From contig NZ_JAPDOD010000004.1 of NCBI RefSeq assembly GCF_027587205.1, positions 1 through 64,000 on the forward strand: 64,000 nucleotides of DNA, written 5' to 3'. Position numbers and translations under genes: made by a program. The notes beneath the pieces are model-generated. The model made no database searches. It was not told where the DNA came from and saw only the letters and a program-made list of their open reading frames with translations. The DNA comes from Solirubrobacter ginsenosidimutans. GTDB lineage: Bacteria; Actinomycetota; Thermoleophilia; Solirubrobacterales; Solirubrobacteraceae. Shown here piece by piece: positions 43,366 through 51,641 of this stretch (position 1 is its first letter; the number at the start of each line of letters is the position of its first letter).

Positions 43366-45417
43366 ATGCGCACGCTCCTGATCGACAACCACGACTCGTT
43401 CACGTTCAACCTCTTCCACCTGCTGGGCGAGGTCAACGGCGACGAGCCGATCGTCGTGCGTAACGACGAGCTGACATGGCAGGAGCTCGCCGCGCTGCGG
43501 CCGGACAACATCGTGATCTCGCCGGGGCCAGGGCGCCCCGAGCGCGCGCGTGACGTCGGCGTCTCGACCGCGGCGCTCGAGCACGCGCAGGTGCCGGTGC
43601 TCGGGGTCTGTCTCGGCCACCAGGCCCTGGCGCACGTCAGCGGCGGCACGATCCGCCATGCACCCGAGGTGATGCACGGCCGGACGAGCGCGATCCACCA
43701 TGACGGGCTGGGCCTGTTCGCGGGCATGCCCCAGGGCTTCGACGCCGTGCGCTACCACTCGCTGGTCGTCGGCATCGTTCCCGCTGACCTGCGCGTGACG
43801 GCGTGGACGCTCGACCACGTCGTCATGGGGCTCGAGCACCGCGCGCGACCGTTGTGGGGCGTGCAGTTCCATCCCGAGTCGATCTGCACCGAGCACGGCC
43901 GCACGCTGGCCCGCAACTTCCGCGACCTCACGCACGCGCGGCGACGCGCTCCGCGGCCCGTGCCACGACACACCCGCCGGCCCGCCTCCGCCGTCCGCAT
44001 CCACCACCGCACGCTCGAGCGTTGGTGCGATCCCGAGTCCGCGTTCGTCGCGCTCTATGGCGGGCGCGAGCACGCTGTGTGGCTCGACAGCTCGCTCGCG
44101 GAGCCCGGGCTCGCGCGCTTCTCGTTCATGGGCGCTCCCGAGGGTCCGCTCGGCCAGGTCGTGCGTTACGACGTGGCGACGGGTGAGCTCACGGTCCAGC
44201 GCGCGGGCAAGCTGGTGCGGTCGCACGAGCACGTCCTCGATTACTGCGAGCGCGAGCTCGCTCGCCTGCGGGCCGACGCTCCGGAGCTGCCGCTGAACTT
44301 CACCGGCGGCTTCGCCGGGTACCTCGGCTACGAGCTCAAGGGCGGCGAGGGCGTGCACCGATCGGCGCTGCCTGACGCCGCGCTCGTCTTCTGCGACCGG
44401 CTGATCGCGTTCGACCACGAGCGGCGCCGCGTGCACCTGCTCGCGCTCGCCGCGGGCGATGGCGAGGCCGCCGCCCGTGCGTGGCTGGCTTCGACCGAAC
44501 GCGAGCTCCTGGACGCACCCGACGCACCGCCGCCGACGCCGCCCACCGCCGGAGCGCTGTCGTTCACTCCGCGCGAGGATCGCGACACCTACCTGGCCAA
44601 CATCGACGCCTGCCTACACGAGATCTTCGAGGGCGAGACGTACGAGGTCTGCCTCACCACGGAGCTGTACAGCGACGGCGCGATCGACGCGCTCGCGGCG
44701 TACCGTGCCCTGCGCGCGCGCAACCCCGCGCCCTACGCGGCGCTGCTGCGCCTCGGCGACGTGTCCGTGCTCAGCTCCTCGCCCGAGCGCTTCCTGCGCG
44801 TCGACCGTGAGCGGAGCGTCGAGTCCAAGCCGATCAAGGGCACCGCCCGGCGCGGGCTCTACCCCACCGAGGACGCCTACCGCGCGGCCGCGCTGCGTGC
44901 CGACGAGAAGTCGCGCGCCGAGAACCTGATGATCGTCGACCTCGTGCGCAACGACCTCGGGCGGGTGTGCGAGCTGGGGAGCGTCGAGGTGCCGGCGCTG
45001 ATGGCCGTCGAGTCCTACGCCACCGTCCACCAGCTCGTCACGACCGTCCGGGGCCGGCTGCGCGAGGACGCGTCCGCGATCGACTGCATCCGCGCGGCGT
45101 TCCCCGGCGGCTCGATGACCGGCGCGCCGAAGCAGCGCACGCTCGAGATCATCGACCGGCTCGAGGCAGGCCCGCGCGGCGTCTACTCAGGGGTGCTGGG
45201 GTTCCTGTCGGTCAACGGCACCGCCGACCTCAGCATCGTCATCCGCACGCTGGTGGCATCGCCCGACGGGCTGCGGATCGGATCGGGCGGCGCGATCGTC
45301 GCCGGCTCGGACCCGGACGACGAACACGATGAGATGCTCCTGAAGGCACGCGCGGTGCTCGAGGCGGTGGGCGGGACGCTCGCGGCCGGCCCGCAACTCG
45401 CCGGCGCGACTCACTGA
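43366..45417 (+). CDS. pabAB: fused aminodeoxychorismate synthase (PabA-PabB)
   Basis: A 683-residue fusion. Residues 1-190 are a class I glutamine amidotransferase with Cys82 in LGVCLGHQALAHVSGG and the His/Glu pair in WGVQFHPES. Residues about 230-675 are the chorismate-binding domain. The motif SKPIKGTARRG has Lys, as in PabB, where anthranilate synthase TrpE has Ala, so the product is aminodeoxychorismate for p-aminobenzoate. The GAFPGGSMTGAPK-type motif is present (AAFPGGSMTGAPKQRTL). A separate PabC lyase is not in the window. Position beside mptG suggests supply of p-aminobenzoate for H4MPT as well as folate. Confidence 0.93.
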   Translation: MRTLLIDNHDSFTFNLFHLLGEVNGDEPIVVRNDELTWQELAALRPDNIVISPGPGRPERARDVGVSTAALEHAQVPVLGVCLGHQALAHVSGGTIRHAPEVMHGRTSAIHHDGLGLFAGMPQGFDAVRYHSLVVGIVPADLRVTAWTLDHVVMGLEHRARPLWGVQFHPESICTEHGRTLARNFRDLTHARRRAPRPVPRHTRRPASAVRIHHRTLERWCDPESAFVALYGGREHAVWLDSSLAEPGLARFSFMGAPEGPLGQVVRYDVATGELTVQRAGKLVRSHEHVLDYCERELARLRADAPELPLNFTGGFAGYLGYELKGGEGVHRSALPDAALVFCDRLIAFDHERRRVHLLALAAGDGEAAARAWLASTERELLDAPDAPPPTPPTAGALSFTPREDRDTYLANIDACLHEIFEGETYEVCLTTELYSDGAIDALAAYRALRARNPAPYAALLRLGDVSVLSSSPERFLRVDRERSVESKPIKGTARRGLYPTEDAYRAAALRADEKSRAENLMIVDLVRNDLGRVCELGSVEVPALMAVESYATVHQLVTTVRGRLREDASAIDCIRAAFPGGSMTGAPKQRTLEIIDRLEAGPRGVYSGVLGFLSVNGTADLSIVIRTLVASPDGLRIGSGGAIVAGSDPDDEHDEMLLKARAVLEAVGGTLAAGPQLAGATH

Positions 45418-45609
45418 CCAAAAACCAGCGGCGCCCGATCCCGAACGAGCGGTGCCGGTCCGCGCGCGAACGGCAGCTTCGCTTCGATCGGGTGCGCACA
45501 CCCATTTACGGCAATACGATCCGGCCACGTCGGAAGTGAGTGAAGCCTTCCGAGAGAACCCCTGCGGGACCTCACGCCGGAGTCCCGGAAATTGGACAGG
45601 AGGGGCGCT
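45418..45609 (+). promoter_or_regulatory. leader region of the PQQ-alcohol dehydrogenase operon
   Basis: This 192-base gap precedes the small partner gene. It holds a hairpin with stem CGGGAC (45565-45570) and GTCCCG (45582-45587) around an 11-base loop, placed 22 bases before the GTG, then a strong AGGAGGGG ribosome site. No known riboswitch consensus was recognised, and no confident -35/-10 pair was found. Confidence 0.4.
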
Positions 45610-46053
45610 GTGAGTCAGATCGTCGATGTAGCGGACCTCGACAAGCAGAACGGGACGACGCTCGGCCGCATCTTGGGCCGAGGGAAGCTCGGGCACGCCG
45701 AGGAAGGGGACGACGGCAAGATGCACGCCACCGTCCGGATCCCAGAGGACGAGCTGGTGTTCGAGCCCGGGGTCCTCGTCATCCCCCACGCGGGCGTGCT
45801 CGAGCTCGAGCTCATCAACGATGACAAGAACACCCACTGCGCGGTACTGCCGTGCAACGGCGACTACAAGTTCATCTGGTTGGTGAATCACTCCAGGGGA
45901 ATCGCCACGCTCGAGCTCGACGGCCCGGGGTATTACTGGTACGGCTCCCGCACGGGCAATGACGAGGGTCGCGGGCTGACGGCGGCGATCGTCGTCGAGG
46001 GTGACGCACCCCCCGAGGCCCGGCTCGACCGTCCACCGCAACCGCGCCCGTAG
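45610..46053 (+). CDS. small cupredoxin-like protein associated with PQQ dehydrogenase
   Basis: A 147-residue protein. The GTG at 45610 is chosen because AGGAGGGG lies just upstream. The beta-rich core (ELVFEPGVLVIPHAGVLELE, then NDDKNTHCAVLPCNGDYKF and GPGYYWYGSRTGND) resembles cupredoxin-fold proteins encoded beside PQQ-dependent dehydrogenases in mycobacteria (MSMEG_3727-like, from memory). A complete type 1 copper set (His, Cys, His, Met) is not seen. There is no signal peptide. It lies 17 bases before the dehydrogenase and may be its subunit, chaperone or electron carrier. Confidence 0.72.
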   Translation: MSQIVDVADLDKQNGTTLGRILGRGKLGHAEEGDDGKMHATVRIPEDELVFEPGVLVIPHAGVLELELINDDKNTHCAVLPCNGDYKFIWLVNHSRGIATLELDGPGYYWYGSRTGNDEGRGLTAAIVVEGDAPPEARLDRPPQPRP

Positions 46054-46070
46054 CTGGAGAGGAGCACCTG

Positions 46071-47759
46071 ATGGCAATCGAATATGTAGACGCAGGAACG
46101 GCGGTCGGCAACTCGACTCTGAGCGGCATCATCGGGATCGCGCCGCCGGTGGCCCAGGGCGTCACGTACGAGCGCATCCTCAACGCCCGCTCGGAGCCGC
46201 ACAACTGGCTCACGTACTACGGCGCCTACGACGGGCAGCGCTACAGCCCGCTCAACCAGATCAACAAGGAGACGATCTCCAAGCTCACCCCCGCGTGGGT
46301 CTTCCAGTGCGGCTCGGTGGGCCTGCACTCGGGCAAGTCGACGTACTCGTTCGAGGCCTCCCCGCTCGTCGTCGACGGCATCATGTTCGTCTCCGGCTGG
46401 GACGGGTGGGTCTGGGCGCTCGACGCGCAGACCGGATCGCTGCTGTGGCAGTACCGCCATGCGATCCCGTACGACGTGTCGCTCTGCTGCGGCAACGTGA
46501 ACCGCGGCGTCGCCGTCGCCGAGGGCAAGGTGTTCGTCGCCACCCTGAACGCCCACATCATCGCCCTCGACGCCGAGAGCGGGACGAAGCTCTGGGACCA
46601 GACCTTCGGCGACGTCCGGGCCGGCGAGAGTGCCACCGTCGCACCGTTGATCGTCAAGGACATGGTCATCGTCGGCAGCTCCGGCGGCGAGTTCGGCGTG
46701 CGCGGGCACGCCGACGCGTTCAAGCTCGAGACCGGTGAGCGGGTGTGGCGCTGCTACATGGTGCCCAAGCCCGGGGAGCCCGGCTCCGACACCTGGCCCG
46801 CGGAGGGCGAGGCCTGGGCGCGCGGCGGCGCGAACTGCTGGGTGACAAGCACGTTCGACCCGCAGCTGAACCTCCTGTACTTCGGGACGGGCAACCCGTG
46901 TCCCGACTTCGACGGAGGCGTCCGCCCGGGCGACAACCTCTACACCGATTCCGGCGTCGCCGTGGACGTCGACACCGGCAAGATCAAGGCGCATTTCCAG
47001 TACACCCCGCACGACGTGTGGGACTACGACTCGACGATGGAGCACATCCTCATCGACCTTGACGGGCAGAGGCTCGCCGCCCACTTCGACAAGAACGGGT
47101 TCCTCTACATCCTCGATCGCACCAACATGGATGCGGTCCGCGTGGCGCCGTTCGTCGACCGGATCGACTGGGGCGAGGTCGACGAGAAGGGCAACGCGAC
47201 GGCAAAGGTCTTCCCCGACAAGGAGGGTGACCCGGTGCACTTCTGGCCCGGTCCGGCCGGTGCCAAGGAGTGGACGCACGCCTGTTACAACCCGAACACC
47301 GAGCTCCTCTACTGCCCGGTGCAGGACGTCGGCGCGACGGCCACGCGGCGGCGCCGGGAGTTCAAGGAGAGCATCCCCTACTGGGGCGCGGGCGTCGCCG
47401 TGGACCTCGAGGACATGGCCGGGTCCATCAGCGCCTTCGACCCGCGCACCGGCGAGGAGCGCTGGCGCTGGCGCAATGACATCCCGATGTGCTCGTCGCT
47501 CCTGACCACTGCCGGCGGCCTGGTGTTCGGCGGCGAGCCGACCGGTGAGTTCAACGCGCTCGACGCCGACAGCGGTGAGCTGCTGTGGCACTTCCAGTGC
47601 GGCAGCGGTCACCACTCGAGCCCTTCCACCTACAGCGTCGACGGGCGGCAGTACATCGCCGTGCCGACGGGCTGGGGCGCGTGGACCGAGGGGTTCCTGC
47701 CCGGGATGCTGGGAGCGGGTCAGGGAAGCGGACTGTTCGCCTTCGCGCTGCCGGAGTGA
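46071..47759 (+). CDS. PQQ-dependent alcohol dehydrogenase, lanthanide-type motif, no signal peptide
   Basis: A 562-residue eight-bladed quinoprotein. Adjacent cysteines 139 and 140 (SLCCGNVNRG) form the ring disulfide over PQQ. The catalytic Asp318 is in DVWDYDST, and Asp320 two residues later is the extra ligand typical of lanthanide-dependent XoxF/ExaF-type enzymes; calcium MxaF has Ala there. Tryptophan-docking repeats are present (for example GTKLWDQTF, GELLWHF). No haem c motif is visible. The N-terminus (MAIEYVDAGTAVGN) has no Sec or Tat signal, although the start is well supported by GAGAGGAG. Methanol, ethanol or formaldehyde are possible substrates; the island favours methanol. Confidence 0.88.
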   Translation: MAIEYVDAGTAVGNSTLSGIIGIAPPVAQGVTYERILNARSEPHNWLTYYGAYDGQRYSPLNQINKETISKLTPAWVFQCGSVGLHSGKSTYSFEASPLVVDGIMFVSGWDGWVWALDAQTGSLLWQYRHAIPYDVSLCCGNVNRGVAVAEGKVFVATLNAHIIALDAESGTKLWDQTFGDVRAGESATVAPLIVKDMVIVGSSGGEFGVRGHADAFKLETGERVWRCYMVPKPGEPGSDTWPAEGEAWARGGANCWVTSTFDPQLNLLYFGTGNPCPDFDGGVRPGDNLYTDSGVAVDVDTGKIKAHFQYTPHDVWDYDSTMEHILIDLDGQRLAAHFDKNGFLYILDRTNMDAVRVAPFVDRIDWGEVDEKGNATAKVFPDKEGDPVHFWPGPAGAKEWTHACYNPNTELLYCPVQDVGATATRRRREFKESIPYWGAGVAVDLEDMAGSISAFDPRTGEERWRWRNDIPMCSSLLTTAGGLVFGGEPTGEFNALDADSGELLWHFQCGSGHHSSPSTYSVDGRQYIAVPTGWGAWTEGFLPGMLGAGQGSGLFAFALPE

Positions 47760-47794
47760 GCGCGAGCGATGTCAATCAGCGTGTGAGGTGATTC

Positions 47795-48298
47795 ATGAGC
47801 TTCCTACTTCTAGGCATCGACAGCCTGATCGCGGGCTTCGCGATCGGAGCGCTCGTCGAGAGACGCTCGCGCCTGCGGTTCGCCGCGCTGTTCGGCCTCG
47901 CCGACGGTGTCGCGTTCCTGATCGGCACGGGCCTTGGCTGGGGCCTGTTCTCTGAGGCCACGTCCGAGATCGTCGAGGTCGGATCGCTGGTTGCGATCGG
48001 GCTCTATCTGCTGGTCGTGGTCGCGGGGATGCAGCGGATGGCGACCTGGCCGATCTGGCTGGTGCCGATCGTGCTGACCGTCGACAACCTGACCTACGGT
48101 CTGGCCGGTGAGCGCACGGGGTCGGTGCTCGGCGACGCCGTCACGCAGGCCCTGTCGAGCTCGCTGCTCGCGCTCGCCGGGCTGCTCGCGGCCGTCTGGC
48201 TCCCGCGTGCGCTTCCGTTCGCGCGCGGTACCTCGGCCCCGCGACTCGCCGGGACGGGCCTGCTGGTCGCGGCCGGTGCGCTCTATCTCGTCGGGTGA
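47795..48298 (+). CDS. MntP-like small membrane protein
   Basis: A 167-residue protein with about six membrane helices. Two halves each carry an Asp in a helix, Asp9 in LGIDSLIAGFAIGAL and Asp97 in LTVDNLTYGLAGE, a pattern like the manganese exporter MntP and related LysE-superfamily transporters. It begins 35 bases after the PQQ dehydrogenase stop on the same strand. It may move a metal ion, conceivably one related to the dehydrogenase, but this is only inference. Confidence 0.65.
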   Translation: MSFLLLGIDSLIAGFAIGALVERRSRLRFAALFGLADGVAFLIGTGLGWGLFSEATSEIVEVGSLVAIGLYLLVVVAGMQRMATWPIWLVPIVLTVDNLTYGLAGERTGSVLGDAVTQALSSSLLALAGLLAAVWLPRALPFARGTSAPRLAGTGLLVAAGALYLVG

Positions 48299-48305
48299 CC
48301 TGCGC

Positions 48306-49700
48306 TCACGAGCTCGCCGCGACGCTCAGGCGCGCGGCGAGCTCGACGAGCATGCGGACGCCGTAGCCCGTCGCGCCGCGGCCGAAGGCATCGCCGCGAT
48401 CGTCGTCCGGAAACGCCGTGCCGAGCATGTCGACATGTGCCCAAGGACCCTCACCCGCGAACTCCCGCAGGAACGTGGCGGCCACGATCGGGAAGCCGAA
48501 GCTCTTGCCGGCGTTGTTGCGCAGGTCGGCGACGGTCGAGTCGATCAGGGGTCGGTAGCGCGGATGCAGCGGCCACGGCCACGCGAGATCGCCGCCGGCG
48601 TTCCCCGCGTCCACGACCGCGTCACGCCACGCGTCGTCGTTGGCGAAGACGCCGGCGTACATGTCCCCCATGCCCTCGTGCATGGCGCCGGTCAGCGTCG
48701 CCAGGTCGACGAGGTGCGTCGCGCCGTCGCGGCGTGCCCACCACAGCGCGTCGGCGAGGATCAGGCGTCCTTCGGCATCGGGGTTGGTCACCTCGACGGT
48801 CAGGCCGGCAGCGGTCGTGATGACGTCCGTCGGCCTGATCGCGGTGCCGCTGAGCAGGTTCTCGCAGGCGGGGACGATGCCCGTGACCGACAGCGGGAGC
48901 CCGAGCTCGGCGATCGCACCCAGCGCCGCGACGACCGCCGCGCCGCCGGCCATGTCGGCCTTCTGGCGGACGATGTCCGGCCGCGACTTCAGGAAGTAGC
49001 CGCCCGCGTCGAACGTGACGCCCTTCCCGATCAGCGCGAGCCGGGGTGCGGCGGGCGCGCCGGGCGGCTCGTGGCGGAGCACGACCAACACGGGTGCCTC
49101 CGCGCCACCGCCGCCGACGGCGGTGAGCGCACCGAGCCCGGCCTCGGTGGGGTCGATGATCTCGGTGCGCAGCCGCGGCACCGCCGCGGCGCGTTCCGCC
49201 AGGCCGGCCGGGGTCATCACGTTCGGTGGCGCGTCCACGAGCGTGCGGGCGACGTTGGTCCAGCGCGCGACGCACGCGGCGCGCGCCGCGACGGGCGCGA
49301 AGTCCTCGCGGCAGCCGCAGATCACGAAGCGCTCGACGCCGCGGAGGCGCTCGACGCCGCGATATCGGCGCGCGTCGTAGCCGCCGATGACGGCGCCTTC
49401 GGCGAGCGCGCGGACCTGCTCGTCGATCGCGACGGGCAGCGACGGATCGAGCGCCCATGCCACCGTCCCGCCGCCGCGGCACGCGCGTACCGCTCGCGCG
49501 GCGGCGGTGCGCAGCCCCTCCACGCCGGGCCCGAGCGCCACGACGGCCAGCGGGGCGCCGGACGTGTAGACCAGCGCGACCGGATCGGCGTCCGCCAGAG
49601 CACGCACAGGAGCGCCCAGCTCCGAGGCCCTCCCCCCTGCCGCGGCGATCAGATCGGCCCCGAGCGCGTCCGGGCCGGCCGCGGTCACCTCGATGCGCAT
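48306..49700 (-). CDS. M17 leucyl aminopeptidase
   Basis: A 464-residue cytosolic aminopeptidase. The N-terminal domain is variable; the C-terminal catalytic domain carries LALIGKGVTFDAGGYFLKSR, the metal-site region RQKADMAGGAAVVAALGAI, and NPDAEGRLILADALWW, equivalent to the NTDAEGRL signature. The ATG at 49700 is preferred; an in-frame start at 49727 would add nine residues. It diverges from pqqA by only 41 bases. Peptide removal from PqqA needs proteases, and no PqqF-like M16 peptidase is nearby, so this enzyme is a candidate for that job, or is unrelated housekeeping. Confidence 0.9.
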   Translation of the reverse strand: MRIEVTAAGPDALGADLIAAAGGRASELGAPVRALADADPVALVYTSGAPLAVVALGPGVEGLRTAAARAVRACRGGGTVAWALDPSLPVAIDEQVRALAEGAVIGGYDARRYRGVERLRGVERFVICGCREDFAPVAARAACVARWTNVARTLVDAPPNVMTPAGLAERAAAVPRLRTEIIDPTEAGLGALTAVGGGGAEAPVLVVLRHEPPGAPAAPRLALIGKGVTFDAGGYFLKSRPDIVRQKADMAGGAAVVAALGAIAELGLPLSVTGIVPACENLLSGTAIRPTDVITTAAGLTVEVTNPDAEGRLILADALWWARRDGATHLVDLATLTGAMHEGMGDMYAGVFANDDAWRDAVVDAGNAGGDLAWPWPLHPRYRPLIDSTVADLRNNAGKSFGFPIVAATFLREFAGEGPWAHVDMLGTAFPDDDRGDAFGRGATGYGVRMLVELAARLSVAASS

Positions 49701-49741
49701 CGTCTGAACACCACCAGGATCGTCCATCTAAAGGAGGCACT

Positions 49742-49816
49742 ATGACGTGGGTCAAGCCGAAGTTCGAGGTCGTCGAGCTGTGTTCGGAAGTCACCCTCTA
49801 CGTGTTCCACCGGTAG
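49742..49816 (+). CDS. pqqA: PQQ precursor peptide PqqA
   Basis: A 24-residue peptide, MTWVKPKFEVVELCSEVTLY followed by VFHR. Glu16 and Tyr20, separated by three residues, are the two residues that PqqE cross-links and that become PQQ. The start MTW and the KPxFE segment are typical of the family. The ATG has a near-perfect ribosome site (AAGGAGG). The stop abuts the pqqB start. Cys14 is unusual for the family. Confidence 0.95.
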   Translation: MTWVKPKFEVVELCSEVTLYVFHR

Positions 49817-50695
49817 GTGGTTGAGGGGCCGGCGCCCGTGCGCGTCCGCGTTCTGGGCTCGGCCGCCGGAGGAGGGTTCCCGCAGTGGAACTGCCGTTGC
49901 GGGACTTGCGCGGCCGCGCGTGCCGGAGTGCGCGCGCGGCCGCGCACGCAATCGTCGCTGGCGATCCGCGGGGTCGAGGGGCCGTGGTTTCTCGTCAACG
50001 CCTCACCCGACGCGCGCCAGCAACTCGAGACGCTCGTAGACGGGCGTGACGTCGACGGCGTCCGCGCGCCGCCGATCGCCGGCGTGCTGCTCACCGACGC
50101 CGAGATCGACCACACGGCAGGGCTGCTGCTCCTGCGCGAATCGACCGCGCCGGTACGGGTCTTCGGCGAGGCGGGCGTCGAGCGCGTGCTGGAGGACACG
50201 CTGTTGCGCATGTTGGAGCGCTTCTGCGGCGTGGAGTGGACGGTGCTCGAACCCGGGCAGCCGCTGTCGCTCGCGGCGTCGAGCCTGAGCGTCGAGTCGT
50301 TTCCGGCGGGTGACGACGAGGCGACGGGGTTCGTCTTCCGCGATGGCGTGACCGGCGGCGTCGTCACCTACGCCCCCGCGCTTGCCGGAATGGACGGCGG
50401 CGTGCTCGCCCGTTTCGCCGCCAGCGACCTCGTGCTCGTCGACGGGACGTTCTGGCGCGAGGACGAGCTCGCGCGACTCGGCATCTCGCAGCGCAGCGCG
50501 CACGACATGGGCCACATACCGCTCTCCGGCCCCGGCGGAAGCCTCGAAGCGCTCGCCGTCCTGGAGCGCCCGCGCAAGGTGCTGGTGCATATCAACAACA
50601 CGAATCCGATCCTGCTCGAGGACTCGCCAGAGCGCGAGCTCGTCGCCCGGTCAGGCGTCGAAGTCGCTTACGATGGTCTCGAGGTCGAGCTGTGA
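49817..50695 (+). CDS. pqqB: PQQ biosynthesis protein PqqB
   Basis: A protein of about 285-292 residues with the metallo-beta-lactamase fold. Family marks are LGSAAGGGFPQWNCRCGTC (with the zinc cysteines), LLTDAEIDHTAGLLLLRE and DMGHIPLSGPGGSLEAL, and the C-terminal HINNTNPILLEDSPER. PqqB hydroxylates the tyrosine-derived part of the precursor. The GTG at 49817 directly follows the pqqA stop; a GTG at 49838 is nearer the conserved start. The stop overlaps pqqC (GTGA). Confidence 0.93.
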   Translation: MVEGPAPVRVRVLGSAAGGGFPQWNCRCGTCAAARAGVRARPRTQSSLAIRGVEGPWFLVNASPDARQQLETLVDGRDVDGVRAPPIAGVLLTDAEIDHTAGLLLLRESTAPVRVFGEAGVERVLEDTLLRMLERFCGVEWTVLEPGQPLSLAASSLSVESFPAGDDEATGFVFRDGVTGGVVTYAPALAGMDGGVLARFAASDLVLVDGTFWREDELARLGISQRSAHDMGHIPLSGPGGSLEALAVLERPRKVLVHINNTNPILLEDSPERELVARSGVEVAYDGLEVEL

Positions 50696-51384
50696 CCGAG
50701 GAGTTCATCGCCCGCCTGCGCGCGCAAGGCTCGCGCTACCACGACCAGCACCCGTTCCACAGGCGCATGGACGCGGGCGAGCTGACGCGCGAGGAGCTGC
50801 AGCGCTGGGTCGCGAACCGCTTCTACTACCAGAAGTGCATCCCGCTCAAGGACGCGGCGATCATGGCCAACTGCGACGAGGTCGCGGTCCGGCGCGAATG
50901 GGTCCAGCGCATCCTCGACCACGACGGCACCGTCGAGGGAACCGGTGGCATCGAGTCGTGGCTGCGCCTCGGTGAGGCGCTCGGCGTGTCGCGCGACGAG
51001 CTCGTTTCAGAACGGCGGGTGCTCCCCGCGGTGCGCTACGCGGTCGACGCCTACGTGAACTTCGCGCGCTCCAAGCCCTGGGTCGAAGCCGTCGCGTCAT
51101 CGCTCACCGAGCTCTTCGGGCCGGCCGCGATCCGCGTCCGGCTCGAGGCGCTCGAGCGCCACTACCCGTGGATCGATCGCGCCGGGCTCGAGTACTTCCG
51201 CGCCCGGCTCGTGCAGGCACCGCGCGACGCGCAGTACGCGCTCGACCTCACCGTCGCGCGCTGCCGCACGCGCGAGCAGCAGGACGCCGCCGTCGCGGCG
51301 CTGCGCTTCAAGACCGAGGTGCTGTGGGCGCAACTGGACGCCATCGAGCGCGGCGACACGCAGCCGGCGGGAGCGCTCACATGA
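50692..51384 (+). CDS. pqqC: pyrroloquinoline-quinone synthase PqqC
   Basis: A 230-residue all-helical, cofactor-free oxidase that carries out the last ring closure and oxidation to PQQ. Conserved segments are YHDQHPFHRRMDAGELTREE, LQRWVANRFYYQKCIPLKDA and ILDHDGTVEGTGGIESWLRL, and FARSKPWVEAVASSLTELF. It starts with GTG overlapping the pqqB stop and ends overlapping pqqD (ATGA). Confidence 0.95.
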   Translation: MTEEFIARLRAQGSRYHDQHPFHRRMDAGELTREELQRWVANRFYYQKCIPLKDAAIMANCDEVAVRREWVQRILDHDGTVEGTGGIESWLRLGEALGVSRDELVSERRVLPAVRYAVDAYVNFARSKPWVEAVASSLTELFGPAAIRVRLEALERHYPWIDRAGLEYFRARLVQAPRDAQYALDLTVARCRTREQQDAAVAALRFKTEVLWAQLDAIERGDTQPAGALT

Positions 51385-51641
51385 CGCGTCCTCGCCTGGT
51401 CACGGGCGCGCGGCTGCACTACGACGACGTGCGCGCGGAACACGTGCTGCTGATTCCCGAAGGGGTCGTGCGGCTCAATCCCACCGCGGCCGAGGTGCTC
51501 GGCCTGTGCGACGGCGAGCGCTCGCTGGCCGACATCGTCGGCGCGCTCTCGCTGCGCTACGACGGCGCCGACGTGGGCGACGACGTTCGCGAGCTGCTCG
51601 ACGCCATGACGCAGAGAGGACTCGTGGTCGATGCACCCTAG
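51381..51641 (+). CDS. pqqD: PqqA-binding chaperone PqqD
   Basis: An 86-residue RiPP recognition element that presents PqqA to PqqE. Typical features are AEHVLLIPEGVVRLNPTAAE, VLGLCDGERSLADIV and a C-terminal helix DVRELLDAMTQRGLV. It overlaps pqqC by four bases and pqqE by eleven, consistent with the PqqD-PqqE complex. Confidence 0.93.
   Translation: MTRPRLVTGARLHYDDVRAEHVLLIPEGVVRLNPTAAEVLGLCDGERSLADIVGALSLRYDGADVGDDVRELLDAMTQRGLVVDAP

Noticed and set aside
45540..45609. Glycine or SAM riboswitch before the PQQ dehydrogenase operon
   Set aside because: Short stretches recall such aptamers, but the conserved core sequences are not present.
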